Positions 8,842-16,923 are shown, counted from the first letter of the stretch. The stretch is DNA of 64,000 nt from Cupriavidus necator (GCF_013141915.1 NZ_SROX01000011.1:62001-126000), one strand, 5' to 3'. The notes: generated by a model from the sequence alone, not told the origin. Made by a program: numbers and translations.

Positions 8842-8925
8842 CTGTTTGTCTTCCCTGGGTTGCGCTGTGGTCGCGCTGTGGTCTGTCCGCCTGCGTTGGC
8901 CTCCGGGGCCTGCATGCTGCGGTTT

Positions 8926-8954
8926 ATTGTAGTGTACACACTTTATATAGGCAA
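8926..8954 (-). promoter_or_regulatory. Predicted sigma70 promoter of nicEDXF
   Basis: Read leftward, a -35 box TTGCCT (8954-8949), a 17-bp spacer and a -10 box TACAAT (8931-8926). The 12-bp palindrome AGTGTGTACACT occupies the downstream part of the spacer, and its last T is the first base of the -10 box. A bound protein would therefore block RNA polymerase. Confidence 0.65.
8931..8942 (-). promoter_or_regulatory. Operator-like palindrome, copy 1
   Basis: The leftward strand reads AGTGTGTACACT, with the perfectly symmetric core GTGTACAC (8932-8939). It is identical to the rightward copy at 9121-9132 but inverted, so each copy faces its own promoter in the same relative orientation. Confidence 0.65.
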
Positions 8955-8983
8955 ACAGATTCTGCGTCCCGCCAGATGCGCTC

Positions 8984-9001
8984 GTTCAGTGCATACTGAA
9001 C
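8984..9001. promoter_or_regulatory. Second dyad in the nic control region
   Basis: An 18-bp dyad with 7-bp arms GTTCAGT and ACTGAAC around the centre GCAT. It differs from the flanking 12-bp palindromes. Its inner part AGTGC-AT-ACT resembles AGTGC-GC-ACT inside the niaP upstream palindrome (14025-14046), so one regulator could see both. Confidence 0.5.
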
Positions 9002-9103
9002 TAATCCATCCCAAGTTTTGCGCATTATTTCCCCATTTCTGCGCACATACACAGAGGTACGAGCGGGCGGCTAGGGTTTTCCATAGGTTCGACATGTTTT
9101 GCC

Positions 9104-9132
9104 TTTACCTTGATATTTTGAGTGTGTACACT
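9104..9132 (+). promoter_or_regulatory. Predicted promoter of nicCAB with operator copy 2
   Basis: A -35-like TTTACC (9104-9109), a 17-bp spacer and a -10-like TACACT (9127-9132), about 70 bp before the nicC GTG. The 12-bp palindrome AGTGTGTACACT (9121-9132) covers the -10 box completely, the expected layout for repression. Confidence 0.6.
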
Positions 9133-9202
9133 CGTTTTCATCGGTCGGCCATGTGGCCGGCCCAGCCCCCATCGACCTTGTGTCATTGCCAGGAGAAATA
9201 AC

Positions 9203-10363
9203 GTGCAAGGCAAACCGCGAATCGCAGTTGTCGGCGCCGGACTCGGAGGGACGGCTGCGGCCGCCCTGCTGCAGCGAGCCGGCTTCCAAGTCAGGCTGTA
9301 TGAGCAGGCACCGGCGTTCTCGCGCCTGGGCGCGGGCATCCACGTCGGGCCCAACGTGATGAAGATCATGCGGCGCATCGGCATCGAGGACGCGCTCAAC
9401 GACATGGGTTGCCACCCCGACTACTGGTACAGCCGCGACGGCCTCACCGGCGAAGTGATCGCGCAGATCCCGCTGGGCGACTATGCGGTGCGCCACTACG
9501 GCGCCAGCTACCTGACCGTGCACCGCGGCGACTTCCACAAGCTGCTGACCGACGCCGTCGCGCCCGGCACGCTGTTCTTCGACAAGAAGCTCGAAAGCGT
9601 CACCGACCGGGGCGATGTGGTGCAGTTGCGCTTCACCGACGGCACCGTCGAAGAGGCCGATATCGTGATCGGTGCCGACGGCGTCAATTCGCGCATCCGC
9701 GAAACCCTGCTGGGCGCCGAGCCGCCCAAGTACACCGGCTACGTGGCGCACCGCGCGGTATTCCCGATCGCGCGCGTCAAGGGCTACACGCACGAGCGCT
9801 GCACCAAGTGGTGGACCGATGACCGCCACATGATGGTGTACTTCGACACCAGCAAGCTCGACGAGATCTACTACGTCACCGGCGTGCCCGAGCCCGAATG
9901 GGACATGAGCAAGAGCTGGGTGCCGAGCAGCATCGAAGAAATGCGGGCCGCCTTCGACGGCTGGCACACGGGCGTGCAATCGCTGATCGAGGGCACGGTC
10001 GAGGTGACCAAGTGGCCGCTGCTGGAGCGTGACCCGCTGCCGCTGTGGAGCCGGGGCCGCCTGGTGCTGCTGGGCGACGCCTGCCATCCGATGAAGCCCC
10101 ACATGGCGCAGGGCGCCGCGATGGCGATCGAGGACGCCGCCATGCTCACGCGCTGCTTCACCGAAGCCGGCACCGACGACTACGCCAGCGCTTTCGCGCT
10201 GTACGAAGCCAACCGCGCCGAGCGCGCCGGCAAGGTGCAGCTGGTTTCGCACAACAACACCTGGCTGCGCAGCAACGAGAACCCGGACTGGTGTTTCGGC
10301 TACGATGTGTTCAACGTGCCGCTGGTGTCGGCCGGGACCAAGCCGCTGTCCGTAGCCGCCTGA
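9203..10363 (+). CDS. nicC: 6-hydroxynicotinate 3-monooxygenase NicC
   Basis: Class A flavin monooxygenase, 386 residues. It performs the decarboxylating hydroxylation of 6-hydroxynicotinate to 2,5-dihydroxypyridine, using NADH and O2. The FAD dinucleotide fold GAGLGG is at residues 11-16, IGADGVNSR is near 156-164, and the GDACHP motif is near 291-296. His47, Cys200, His209, Tyr213 and His300 fall where active-site residues are reported for P. putida NicC (within two residues, from memory). The GTG at 9203 is preceded by AGGAGA six bases upstream, which decides it over the longer upstream ATG frame. It leads the rightward nicC-nicA-nicB group. Confidence 0.93.
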   Translation: MQGKPRIAVVGAGLGGTAAAALLQRAGFQVRLYEQAPAFSRLGAGIHVGPNVMKIMRRIGIEDALNDMGCHPDYWYSRDGLTGEVIAQIPLGDYAVRHYGASYLTVHRGDFHKLLTDAVAPGTLFFDKKLESVTDRGDVVQLRFTDGTVEEADIVIGADGVNSRIRETLLGAEPPKYTGYVAHRAVFPIARVKGYTHERCTKWWTDDRHMMVYFDTSKLDEIYYVTGVPEPEWDMSKSWVPSSIEEMRAAFDGWHTGVQSLIEGTVEVTKWPLLERDPLPLWSRGRLVLLGDACHPMKPHMAQGAAMAIEDAAMLTRCFTEAGTDDYASAFALYEANRAERAGKVQLVSHNNTWLRSNENPDWCFGYDVFNVPLVSAGTKPLSVAA

Positions 10364-10444
10364 CCGCCCTGCCCGCTGCCGCCCCTCGCCAAGGAAGGGG
10401 CGCGGCGCCGCGATGCGTGATGTTCAAACCGCCCCCAGCCTTCG

Positions 10445-10942
10445 ATGAACACGCCCCGCCCCCTGACCCTGCAGGTCAACCACGCCGAGCACACGCTCGA
10501 GGTGGCGCCTGACACGCCGCTGCTCTACATCCTGCGCAACGACCTGTGCTGCAACGGCCCCAAGTACGGTTGCGGCCTGGGGCAGTGCGGCGCCTGCACG
10601 GTGCTGGTGGACGGCCTGCCCGCGCGTTCCTGCGTGCTGCCGGTCAAGGCCGCGGTGGGCCACGCGGTGACCACGCTCGAGGGACTGGGCACGGCACAGC
10701 ATCCCGACCCGGTGCAGCAGGCATTCATCGACGAGCAGGCCGCGCAATGCGGCTACTGCCTGAACGGCATGATCATGACCGCCAAGGCCCTGCTGGCCCG
10801 GAACCCGGACCCCGACGAAGCGCAGATCCGCGAAGCCTTGCGCTTCAACCTGTGCCGTTGCGGCACGCACGTGGAAATCGTGCGCGCGGTCCGACGCGCC
10901 GCGATACTGCAGCGGCAGGCCGCACCGGGGGCCGCACCGTGA
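10445..10942 (+). CDS. nicA: Nicotinate dehydrogenase 2Fe-2S subunit NicA
   Basis: A 165-residue iron-sulphur subunit of the nicotinate hydroxylase, carrying electrons from the molybdenum site to the cytochrome partner. The plant-ferredoxin-type cluster uses Cys43, Cys48, Cys51 and Cys63 (YGCGLGQCGAC ... SC). The second [2Fe-2S] cluster uses Cys102, Cys105, Cys137 and Cys139 (CGYC ... CRCGTH). Both sets are intact and length is typical. It lies 81 bp after nicC, and its TGA overlaps the GTG of the next gene, so the two subunits are translationally coupled. Confidence 0.93.
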   Translation: MNTPRPLTLQVNHAEHTLEVAPDTPLLYILRNDLCCNGPKYGCGLGQCGACTVLVDGLPARSCVLPVKAAVGHAVTTLEGLGTAQHPDPVQQAFIDEQAAQCGYCLNGMIMTAKALLARNPDPDEAQIREALRFNLCRCGTHVEIVRAVRRAAILQRQAAPGAAP

Positions 10943-13860
10943 GCGCGGGCATCGTGCAAGCCGCCACGGCGACGACGACATTGGCCGCCAGCCTGCCGCC
11001 GAGCACCGCCGATTGCCTGGTGGCCCATGTGCTGACGCCGCCCGGTTTGCGCTGGATGGGCGGCGCGCCGCTCGCGGCTCGCCTGTTGCACGCCGACCGC
11101 GACGCTGCGCTGGCGCTGCCCGGCATCCGCGCGGTGGTGATCCGCAACAGTTTTGCCGGCGTGGCCGCGGTGTCGGCCACGCACGGTGCCGATGCCGCCA
11201 GGGCACTGCGGGCGCGCTGGTCCGCCCCGCCCCGCGCCGACGCGACACCCGCGGCGCGCCACACGCTGGCGCGGCGCGGCAATGCCGCCGACACGCTCCG
11301 GCACGCTGACGCACGCCACGCGCAGCACTACCAGTGGCCACTGGCCGGTACCCGCGACGATGCCTGCTGCACCGCCGTGGCGGACTGGCGCGACGCCACG
11401 CTGACCGTATGGCTGCCCGCCACCCGCCCCGGCGCCCTGCGCGCGGAACTCGCAGCGCTGCTGGGTATCCCGGCAGCGCAAGTGCAGCTGGTCTGCTGGC
11501 AAGCGCCCGATGACCGCGCCGACCCAGCGCTGCTGGCGGCGCACGCCGCCGCCGACGCGGCAGTGCTGGCCCACGCCACGGGACAACCCGTGTTGCGCCG
11601 GCTGCGCGCCGCCGATGTGGGCCTGGCCGATGCCGCGCTCGATATCCGCGTCGATACCGCGCGCAGCGGCGCCACCGTCGACGCCTACGCCGCAACGCTG
11701 GCGGGCACCGCGGCGCCGGCGGCGCCGCTCGCGCTGTGGCTGACCCATGCGCCGGCGCCGGTGACGGACACCATCGATGCGGGCCATACCGGCGACGCCG
11801 CGCTACCGCCCTATTGCATTCCCCACGTCGAACTGGCCGTGTCCGGCGATCCCACCGCGTTCGCCGCCGCGCCGCTGACAGCAGTCCGCGCGCAGGTGTT
11901 CGCGCGGGAATCCCATCTCGACGAGGTTGCCGCCGCCGCGCAGGTGGACCCGGTCGCACTGCGACTGGCGCATCTGGAGGATCCGCGCGGCACCGCGCTG
12001 GTACGGCAGGTGGCCGAGCGCGCCGGCTGGAATCCGACAGCGTCGCGCGACCCCACGCCCGGCAACGTGCGGCGCGGCCGCGGCTTTGCCTACGCCAACA
12101 CCATCGACCACGATGCCGGCAAGAGCTGGTCGGCCTGGGTCGCTGAAGTCGAGGTCGACGGCAGCACCGGCGAGCTCGCGGTGACGCGCGTCACGGTCGG
12201 CCATGACAGCGAATCGCTGCCGCGGCCGCAAGCCGCCGCCACGCGCTCGATCGAGCAAGACGTAGCGGCCGCCGCGCTGCAGCTGACCTCCGCCACGCCG
12301 GCCTTCGACACCTGGCCCGCCGACGCGCGCCTTGCCGGCGAGACCTTGCCTGCGGTACCGGCCCACGCCTTGCCGGAAGTGCGGCTGGCCGGCACGCTGG
12401 CCACGCACGATGCGCTGGCCGCCAGCCCCACCGATTCCCTGCCGGCCGCCGCCGCCGTGGCCAATGCGATCTTCGACGCGACCGGCGTGCGCCTGCGCAC
12501 GCCGCCGTTCAGCGCCGACCGCATCCGCCTGGCGCTGGCAGAGGCCAGCCCGGGCCGCAAGCGCAAGACACGCGGCTGGATTGCCGCCGCCGCCGCCGCG
12601 GCGGCCGGCGTGTGCGCGACGCTGTGGCCCTGGCGCGCGCCGATCGCGCCAGTGGCGCCGCCCGAGCCCGGCTTCTATTCCGCCGCCACGCTCGAACGCG
12701 GCCGGCTGGTGGCTGCCGCCGGCGATTGCGCGGTCTGCCATACCGCGCCGGGCGGCGCGAAGAACGCGGGCGGCCTGCCGCTGGAAACGCCCTTCGGCAC
12801 CGTTTACAGCACCAACATCACGCCGGATGCGCAGACCGGCATCGGCACCTGGTCCTTCGCCGCGTTCGAGCGCGCCATGCGCGAAGGCATCCATCGCGAC
12901 GGGCGGCGCCTGTATCCCGCGTTCCCGTACACCGCCTTCGCCAGGATCAGCGACGGCGACATGCAGGCCTTGTACGGGTACCTGATGTCGGCCGAGCCAG
13001 TGAAATCCGCCGTGCCGCCGACGCAGCTTGCCTTCCCGTTCAACCTGCGTCCGCTGCTGGCCGGCTGGAACCTGCTGTTCCATCGCAATGAGCGTTTTGC
13101 GCCGGACCCGTCGCGCTCCGCCCAATGGAATCGCGGCGCCTACCTGGCCGAGGGGCTGGGCCACTGCAGCGCCTGCCATTCGCCGCGCAACGCGCTCGGC
13201 GCCGAGCAAGGCGGCCGCCGCTACCTGACCGGCGGCAGCGCCGAAGGCTGGGAAGCGCCGGCGCTGACCGCGCTGTCGCAGGCCCCGGTACCGTGGACCG
13301 AGGCCGCGCTGTTCACCTATCTGCGCGGCGGCTATGCGCCGCACCATGGGGCCGCGGCGGGACCGATGGCGCCGGTGGTGGAAGAACTCGCGCAGCTGCC
13401 CGAGGCCGACGTGCGCGCGATCGCGCACTACGTCGCCTCGTTCGGCGCGCCCCCGCCGTCACCGTCGGTGCTTGCCGCGCAGGCGGCGCAGGCCGAACAA
13501 CGCAGCCTGCAGGCCGCGCGCACGCTGGGCGGTCCCGCCGAACGCCTGTACCAGAGCGCCTGCGCGGTCTGCCACCAGTCGGAGCAGGGCATCGCCCAGT
13601 TCGGCGTGAAGCCATCGCTGGCGCTCAATACCAACCTGCACAGCAAGCTGCCGGACAACGTGATCCAGGTGCTGCTGCGCGGCATGCCGGCCCCGCCCAA
13701 CAGCGAGCTCGGGGCGATGCCGGCCTATGCCGACACCCTCGACGACCAGCAGATCGCGCAGCTGGCGCAGTACCTGCGCGCGCGCTTTGCGCCCGACAAA
13801 CCCGCATGGCAGGACCTGGAGAACACCGTCGCGCGGCTGCGTGCGGCGCCTGCCCACTGA
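10939..13860 (+). CDS. nicB: NicB-type cytochrome subunit: degenerate MoCo domain fused to triheme cytochrome c
   Basis: 973 residues beginning at a GTG that overlaps the nicA stop (GTGA). Residues 1-540 align segment by segment with the second half of the MoCo subunit at 2339-4627. Three things are missing: the N-terminal MoCo lobe, the GCYGRN loop (APDDRAD here) and the GAGE catalytic motif (AASP, so Glu becomes Pro). One hydrophobic anchor follows at about 545-566. Then come three c-type haem sites, CAVCH (597-601), CSACH (743-747) and CAVCH (875-879), in a region like the C-terminus of P. putida NicB. It probably passes electrons from NicA to the respiratory chain. The domain is unlikely to hydroxylate nicotinate itself. 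Confidence 0.85.
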   Translation: MSAGIVQAATATTTLAASLPPSTADCLVAHVLTPPGLRWMGGAPLAARLLHADRDAALALPGIRAVVIRNSFAGVAAVSATHGADAARALRARWSAPPRADATPAARHTLARRGNAADTLRHADARHAQHYQWPLAGTRDDACCTAVADWRDATLTVWLPATRPGALRAELAALLGIPAAQVQLVCWQAPDDRADPALLAAHAAADAAVLAHATGQPVLRRLRAADVGLADAALDIRVDTARSGATVDAYAATLAGTAAPAAPLALWLTHAPAPVTDTIDAGHTGDAALPPYCIPHVELAVSGDPTAFAAAPLTAVRAQVFARESHLDEVAAAAQVDPVALRLAHLEDPRGTALVRQVAERAGWNPTASRDPTPGNVRRGRGFAYANTIDHDAGKSWSAWVAEVEVDGSTGELAVTRVTVGHDSESLPRPQAAATRSIEQDVAAAALQLTSATPAFDTWPADARLAGETLPAVPAHALPEVRLAGTLATHDALAASPTDSLPAAAAVANAIFDATGVRLRTPPFSADRIRLALAEASPGRKRKTRGWIAAAAAAAAGVCATLWPWRAPIAPVAPPEPGFYSAATLERGRLVAAAGDCAVCHTAPGGAKNAGGLPLETPFGTVYSTNITPDAQTGIGTWSFAAFERAMREGIHRDGRRLYPAFPYTAFARISDGDMQALYGYLMSAEPVKSAVPPTQLAFPFNLRPLLAGWNLLFHRNERFAPDPSRSAQWNRGAYLAEGLGHCSACHSPRNALGAEQGGRRYLTGGSAEGWEAPALTALSQAPVPWTEAALFTYLRGGYAPHHGAAAGPMAPVVEELAQLPEADVRAIAHYVASFGAPPPSPSVLAAQAAQAEQRSLQAARTLGGPAERLYQSACAVCHQSEQGIAQFGVKPSLALNTNLHSKLPDNVIQVLLRGMPAPPNSELGAMPAYADTLDDQQIAQLAQYLRARFAPDKPAWQDLENTVARLRAAPAH

Positions 13861-14024
13861 ACCACCGCAGCACGCGCGCGCGCCGCCGGCGGCGCCTTGT
13901 GCATCGGCGCAAGGCGTGCGGCATGACCAGACCTGGCCGAGGCAGGACACGCGCGGGAAAACCCCGAGGAGAGAAACCGCAATTCGGCCTTGCCCGCCAG
14001 TTTCATGTAGCTTACGCTGAACGA

Positions 14025-14046
14025 TCATGTAGTGCGCACTACATGA
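14025..14046. promoter_or_regulatory. Perfect 22-bp palindrome, probable operator
   Basis: Each 11-bp arm reads TCATGTAGTGC on its own strand, giving exact dyad symmetry. An extra half-site TCATGTAG lies 22 bp upstream (14003-14010), on the same helical face two turns away. The shared core AGTGC-NN-ACT links it to the 8984-9001 dyad. The protein that binds it is unknown. Confidence 0.65.
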
Positions 14047-14235
14047 GTGCCAGCGGGCACGCAGCGGTGCCTCCCCGCACAAGGACGGCGCGCCGCCAGC
14101 GGCGGACAAGAACACAAAACCATAAGACCGGCCCTGTACATCACCGGACGCGCTGGCCCGGGGCTTGCATAGTCCCGCCAGACCAGCCGGGCGACCGGGC
14201 CTGACCAAACCAAGGGTAGACAACCAGGAGTGACT

Positions 14236-14283
14236 ATGTCGTATCAGTACCAGGAAGCTGTTGCAGGCGCGCTACCGGGTTAG
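14236..14283 (+). CDS. Possible 15-residue leader peptide
   Basis: ATG to TAG encodes MSYQYQEAVAGALPG. AGGAG (14226-14230) sits five bases before the ATG, a much better ribosome-binding site than that of the downstream transporter gene. The decamer GGTAGACAAC precedes both this ATG and the transporter ATG. It may be a regulatory upstream frame or a relic of a duplication. It does not resemble a known attenuator peptide. Confidence 0.4.
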   Translation: MSYQYQEAVAGALPG

Positions 14284-14391
14284 TTCGAGCCTCGCCAGGT
14301 GGAAGCCGGCACCACGTCGGGACGCAACGCCGCCGTTGCCCCACGCGCGCTTCCAAGTTCAAGAACCCGCGTATAAAGACAGGTAGACAAC

Positions 14392-15792
14392 ATGTCGTCA
14401 TCCATTTCATCCATGGCCACCACGACCATTCCGGACGCAACGCTAGGCTCTGCCCCCCAGCCCAGCGCGCGCGCAGCGTCGTCGCAACCCATCACGATCG
14501 AGCAAGGCATCCGCGCGGCCGGGGTCGGCCGCTTCCAGTATCGGCTCTTCGTCATATTCGGCCTGGTCTGGCTGGCCGATGCGATGCAGGTGCTGTCGAT
14601 CGGCTTCACCGCGCCGTCGATAGCGGCAACCTTCGGCATTCCGGTGCCGACGGCGCTGCAGACCGGCACCATGTTCTTTGTGGGCATGCTGATCGGCGCG
14701 TTCGTATTCGGCCGGCTGGCCGACCGCATCGGGCGCCGCCCGGTGCTGATGATGGCGGTGGTCATCGACGCCATCTGCGGCGTCGCCTCGGCCTTCGCGC
14801 CGGACTTCCAGTGGCTGCTGCTGCTGCGCTTCCTGACCGGCATCGGCGTCGGCGGCACCTTGCCGGTCGACTACACCATGATGGCCGAATTCCTGCCGTC
14901 GGACCGGCGCGGCCGCTGGCTGGTGCTGCTGGAGTCGTTCTGGGCCGTCGGCACCATCCTGCTGGCGATCCTGGCGCTGATCGCGGTGTCGCGCGGCGAT
15001 GGTGCCTGGCGGCTGATCTTCCTGGTCACCGGCATCCCGGCGCTGGTCGGCGTGGTGTTCCGTTTCTTTGTACCCGAGTCGCCGCTCTACCTGAACAAGT
15101 CGGGACGCTCGGCCGAGGCGCGCGCGGTGCTGCAGCGGGTTGCGGCGGCCAACCGCGTGTCGGCGGAGATCGGCCCCCTGGAACCGCAGAAGATGGAGCG
15201 CAAATCGGTGTTCGCGCTGTTCGCGGCCGGATGCCGGCGCCGCACCCTCTGCCTGCTGGCCGCCTGGATGCTGATCTCGATCGCCTACTACGGGGTCTTC
15301 GTCTATCTGCCGGTGAAGCTGGCGGGCCAGGGCTTCGGCTTCATGCGCGGCCAGGTGTTCCTGATCTTGCTCGCACTGGTGCAGCTGCCGGGCTTCGCGC
15401 TGGCCGCGCACGGCGTCGAGCGCTGGGGCCGCAAGCCGACCCTGATCGGCTTCCTGCTGCTGAGCGCGGCGGGCTGCATGCTGTACAGCCTGGGCCAGTC
15501 CCCGGCGCTGGTGATCGGCTCGACCCTGCTGATGAGCTTCTCGCTGCTCGGCACCTGGGGCGCGCTGTACGCCTTCACGCCAGAGGTGTATCCGACCGAC
15601 CTGCGGGCCAGCGGCATGGGCACCGCGGGGGCCATGGCGCGCTTCGGCGGGCTGTTCGCCCCGTCCATCGTCGCGCCGATCATGGCCAGCCAGTTCACGC
15701 TGGCGCTGGCACTGCTGTCCTCGTTCCTTGCCGTCGCGGCGCTGGCCATCTTCATGGTCGACATCGAATCGAAGGACCGCGCGCTCGACTAG
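14392..15792 (+). CDS. niaP: SV2-type MFS transporter, probable niacin transporter NiaP
   Basis: Twelve-helix major facilitator protein of 466 residues, with motif A-like FGRLADRIGRRP after helix 2 and PESPLYL after helix 6, typical of the sugar-porter/SV2-like branch. The niacin transporter NiaP belongs to that branch. Its position 0.5 kb after nicB and the shared operator core support nicotinate uptake; the substrate is inferred. The ATG at 14392 has only a weak AGG upstream and follows a TATAAA box by about 15 bp, so the message could be nearly leaderless. The next in-frame Met, seven codons on, has no better signal. An aromatic-acid substrate is the alternative. Confidence 0.78.
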   Translation: MSSSISSMATTTIPDATLGSAPQPSARAASSQPITIEQGIRAAGVGRFQYRLFVIFGLVWLADAMQVLSIGFTAPSIAATFGIPVPTALQTGTMFFVGMLIGAFVFGRLADRIGRRPVLMMAVVIDAICGVASAFAPDFQWLLLLRFLTGIGVGGTLPVDYTMMAEFLPSDRRGRWLVLLESFWAVGTILLAILALIAVSRGDGAWRLIFLVTGIPALVGVVFRFFVPESPLYLNKSGRSAEARAVLQRVAAANRVSAEIGPLEPQKMERKSVFALFAAGCRRRTLCLLAAWMLISIAYYGVFVYLPVKLAGQGFGFMRGQVFLILLALVQLPGFALAAHGVERWGRKPTLIGFLLLSAAGCMLYSLGQSPALVIGSTLLMSFSLLGTWGALYAFTPEVYPTDLRASGMGTAGAMARFGGLFAPSIVAPIMASQFTLALALLSSFLAVAALAIFMVDIESKDRALD

Positions 15793-15957
15793 CGCAATGC
15801 GCCAGCGGCGGCGCCCGGCAGTCCGGGGCGCGCGCCGATGGCGCCGGCAGGGCGGCCCGCTTCCATTACAATCCGGCTGCAACGGCGCGGCGCGCGAGTC
15901 CAACCGGTCTCCCGCGCCCGCTTCACTCGCCATTCCGCCGAGCCCTCGCCGCCAGCC

Positions 15958-16608
15958 ATGAAACAAGATCCGCGCTTTCCCAACCTGTTTATCCTCGACC
16001 ACCCGCTGATCCAGCACAAGCTTTCGCACATGCGCGACAAGGAAACGTCGACGCGCACCTTCCGCGAGTTGCTGCGCGAAATCACGCTGCTGATGGGCTA
16101 TGAGATCACGCGCAACCTGCCGCTGACCACGCGCCGCATCGAAACGCCGCTGGTCGAGCTGGAGGCGCCGGTAATCGCCGGCAAGAAGCTGACCATCGTG
16201 CCGGTGCTGCGCGCGGGCGTGGGCATGAGCGACGGCCTGGTCGAGCTGATCCCTTCAGCACGCATCGGCCATATCGGCGTGTACCGCGACGAGCAGCATC
16301 GGCCGGTGGAATACCTGGTGCGCCTGCCGGCGCTGGAAGACCGCAGCTTCATCCTGTGCGACCCGATGGTCGCCACCGGCTATTCGGCCGCGCACGCGGT
16401 GGAAGTGCTCAAGCGCCGCGGCGTCAAGGACGAGGCCATCACCTTCGTCGCGCTGGTGGCAGCCCCCGAGGGCGTGGAAGTGTTTCAGAAGGCGCATCCG
16501 GGCGTAAAGCTGTTTGTCGCCTCGCTCGACAGCCATCTGGATGCTGACGCGTATATCGTGCCCGGGCTGGGCGATGCCGGCGACCGGCTGTTCGGCACCA
16601 AGAACTGA
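15958..16608 (+). CDS. upp: Uracil phosphoribosyltransferase
   Basis: Cytosolic salvage enzyme making UMP from uracil and PRPP. At 216 residues it is close to family length. The PRPP-binding loop reads CDPMVATGYSA (near 137-147), with VPVLRAGVGM upstream and a C-terminal GDAGDRLFGT uracil-binding segment. The ATG at 15958 is used because it fits the conserved N-terminus (HPLIQHKLSHMR follows). A TACAAT -10-like box lies at 15867-15872. The nested GC hairpins just after the gene (16621-16654) lack a T-run. Confidence 0.95.
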   Translation: MKQDPRFPNLFILDHPLIQHKLSHMRDKETSTRTFRELLREITLLMGYEITRNLPLTTRRIETPLVELEAPVIAGKKLTIVPVLRAGVGMSDGLVELIPSARIGHIGVYRDEQHRPVEYLVRLPALEDRSFILCDPMVATGYSAAHAVEVLKRRGVKDEAITFVALVAAPEGVEVFQKAHPGVKLFVASLDSHLDADAYIVPGLGDAGDRLFGTKN

Positions 16609-16735
16609 CGGTGCAAAAGCGGGCTGGCCGGCGCTTGACCGGCCTCAATAGCCCGTGCCGGCCGGATCCCTACACTGGCGGCAAGCGCCGGCGAGCCCTC
16701 GCCGCGCGCCACTGCCACCGCAAAGGGAGCCGCGC

Positions 16736-16897
16736 ATGGAAGCCTTCAAGATCCTGTTCAGTACCAGCACCGGGCTGATGAGCCTGGGCGTGATCGTCTT
16801 CATCATCGGCATGGGCTGGTTCTTCGCCCGCATGTTCGCGCGCAAGATGCGCGAGGATGCTGAAGCGGCCAAGGGGCGTGAGGCGGCCCACGAATGA
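16736..16897 (+). CDS. Small membrane protein, DUF3149-like
   Basis: 53 residues: a short amphipathic start, one transmembrane helix (LMSLGVIVFIIGMGWFFARMF, about residues 15-35) and a charged cytoplasmic tail rich in Lys, Glu and Ala. It is preceded by AAAGGGAG at good spacing. Length and layout match the DUF3149 family found in betaproteobacteria, whose function is unknown. It lies between upp and the convergent ATPase gene, so it may be expressed from the upp promoter or its own. Confidence 0.8.
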   Translation: MEAFKILFSTSTGLMSLGVIVFIIGMGWFFARMFARKMREDAEAAKGREAAHE

Positions 16898-16923
16898 TGC
16901 CCGCGGGGTTGCTTGAACCGCGC

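Larger units (their letters stand above)
8842..9202. promoter_or_regulatory. Divergent nicE/nicC control region
   Basis: A 361-bp gene-free region between the divergent nicE and nicC genes, clearly more A+T-rich than its surroundings between about 8920 and 9140. It holds two inverted copies of a 12-bp palindrome (8931-8942 and 9121-9132), a third, different dyad (8984-9001), and a promoter on each strand. No small open frame with a good ribosome-binding site was seen. A repressor bound at both outer sites could loop the 190 bp between them. That is inference. Confidence 0.8.
13861..14391. promoter_or_regulatory. Long leader region between nicB and the MFS transporter gene
   Basis: 531 bp without a long gene. 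It contains the half-site TCATGTAG (14003-14010), a perfect 22-bp palindrome (14025-14046) and a 15-codon open frame with a strong ribosome-binding site (14236-14283). A 10-bp direct repeat GGTAGACAAC occurs at 14215-14224 and 14382-14391, and a TATAAA box lies at 14372-14377, just before the transporter ATG. No classical terminator for nicB was found; a weak GC hairpin near 13892-13916 lacks a T-run. Confidence 0.7.

Noticed and set aside
10939..13860. Calling the nicA-linked cytochrome gene a pseudogene
   Set aside because: The frame is uninterrupted over 973 codons, translationally coupled to nicA, and all three haem motifs and the anchor are intact. Only the MoCo part has degenerated.
16621..16654. 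Nested hairpins after upp as a terminator
   Set aside because: The stems are good (GGGCT/AGCCC and GGCCGG/CCGGCC), but no T-run follows on either strand.
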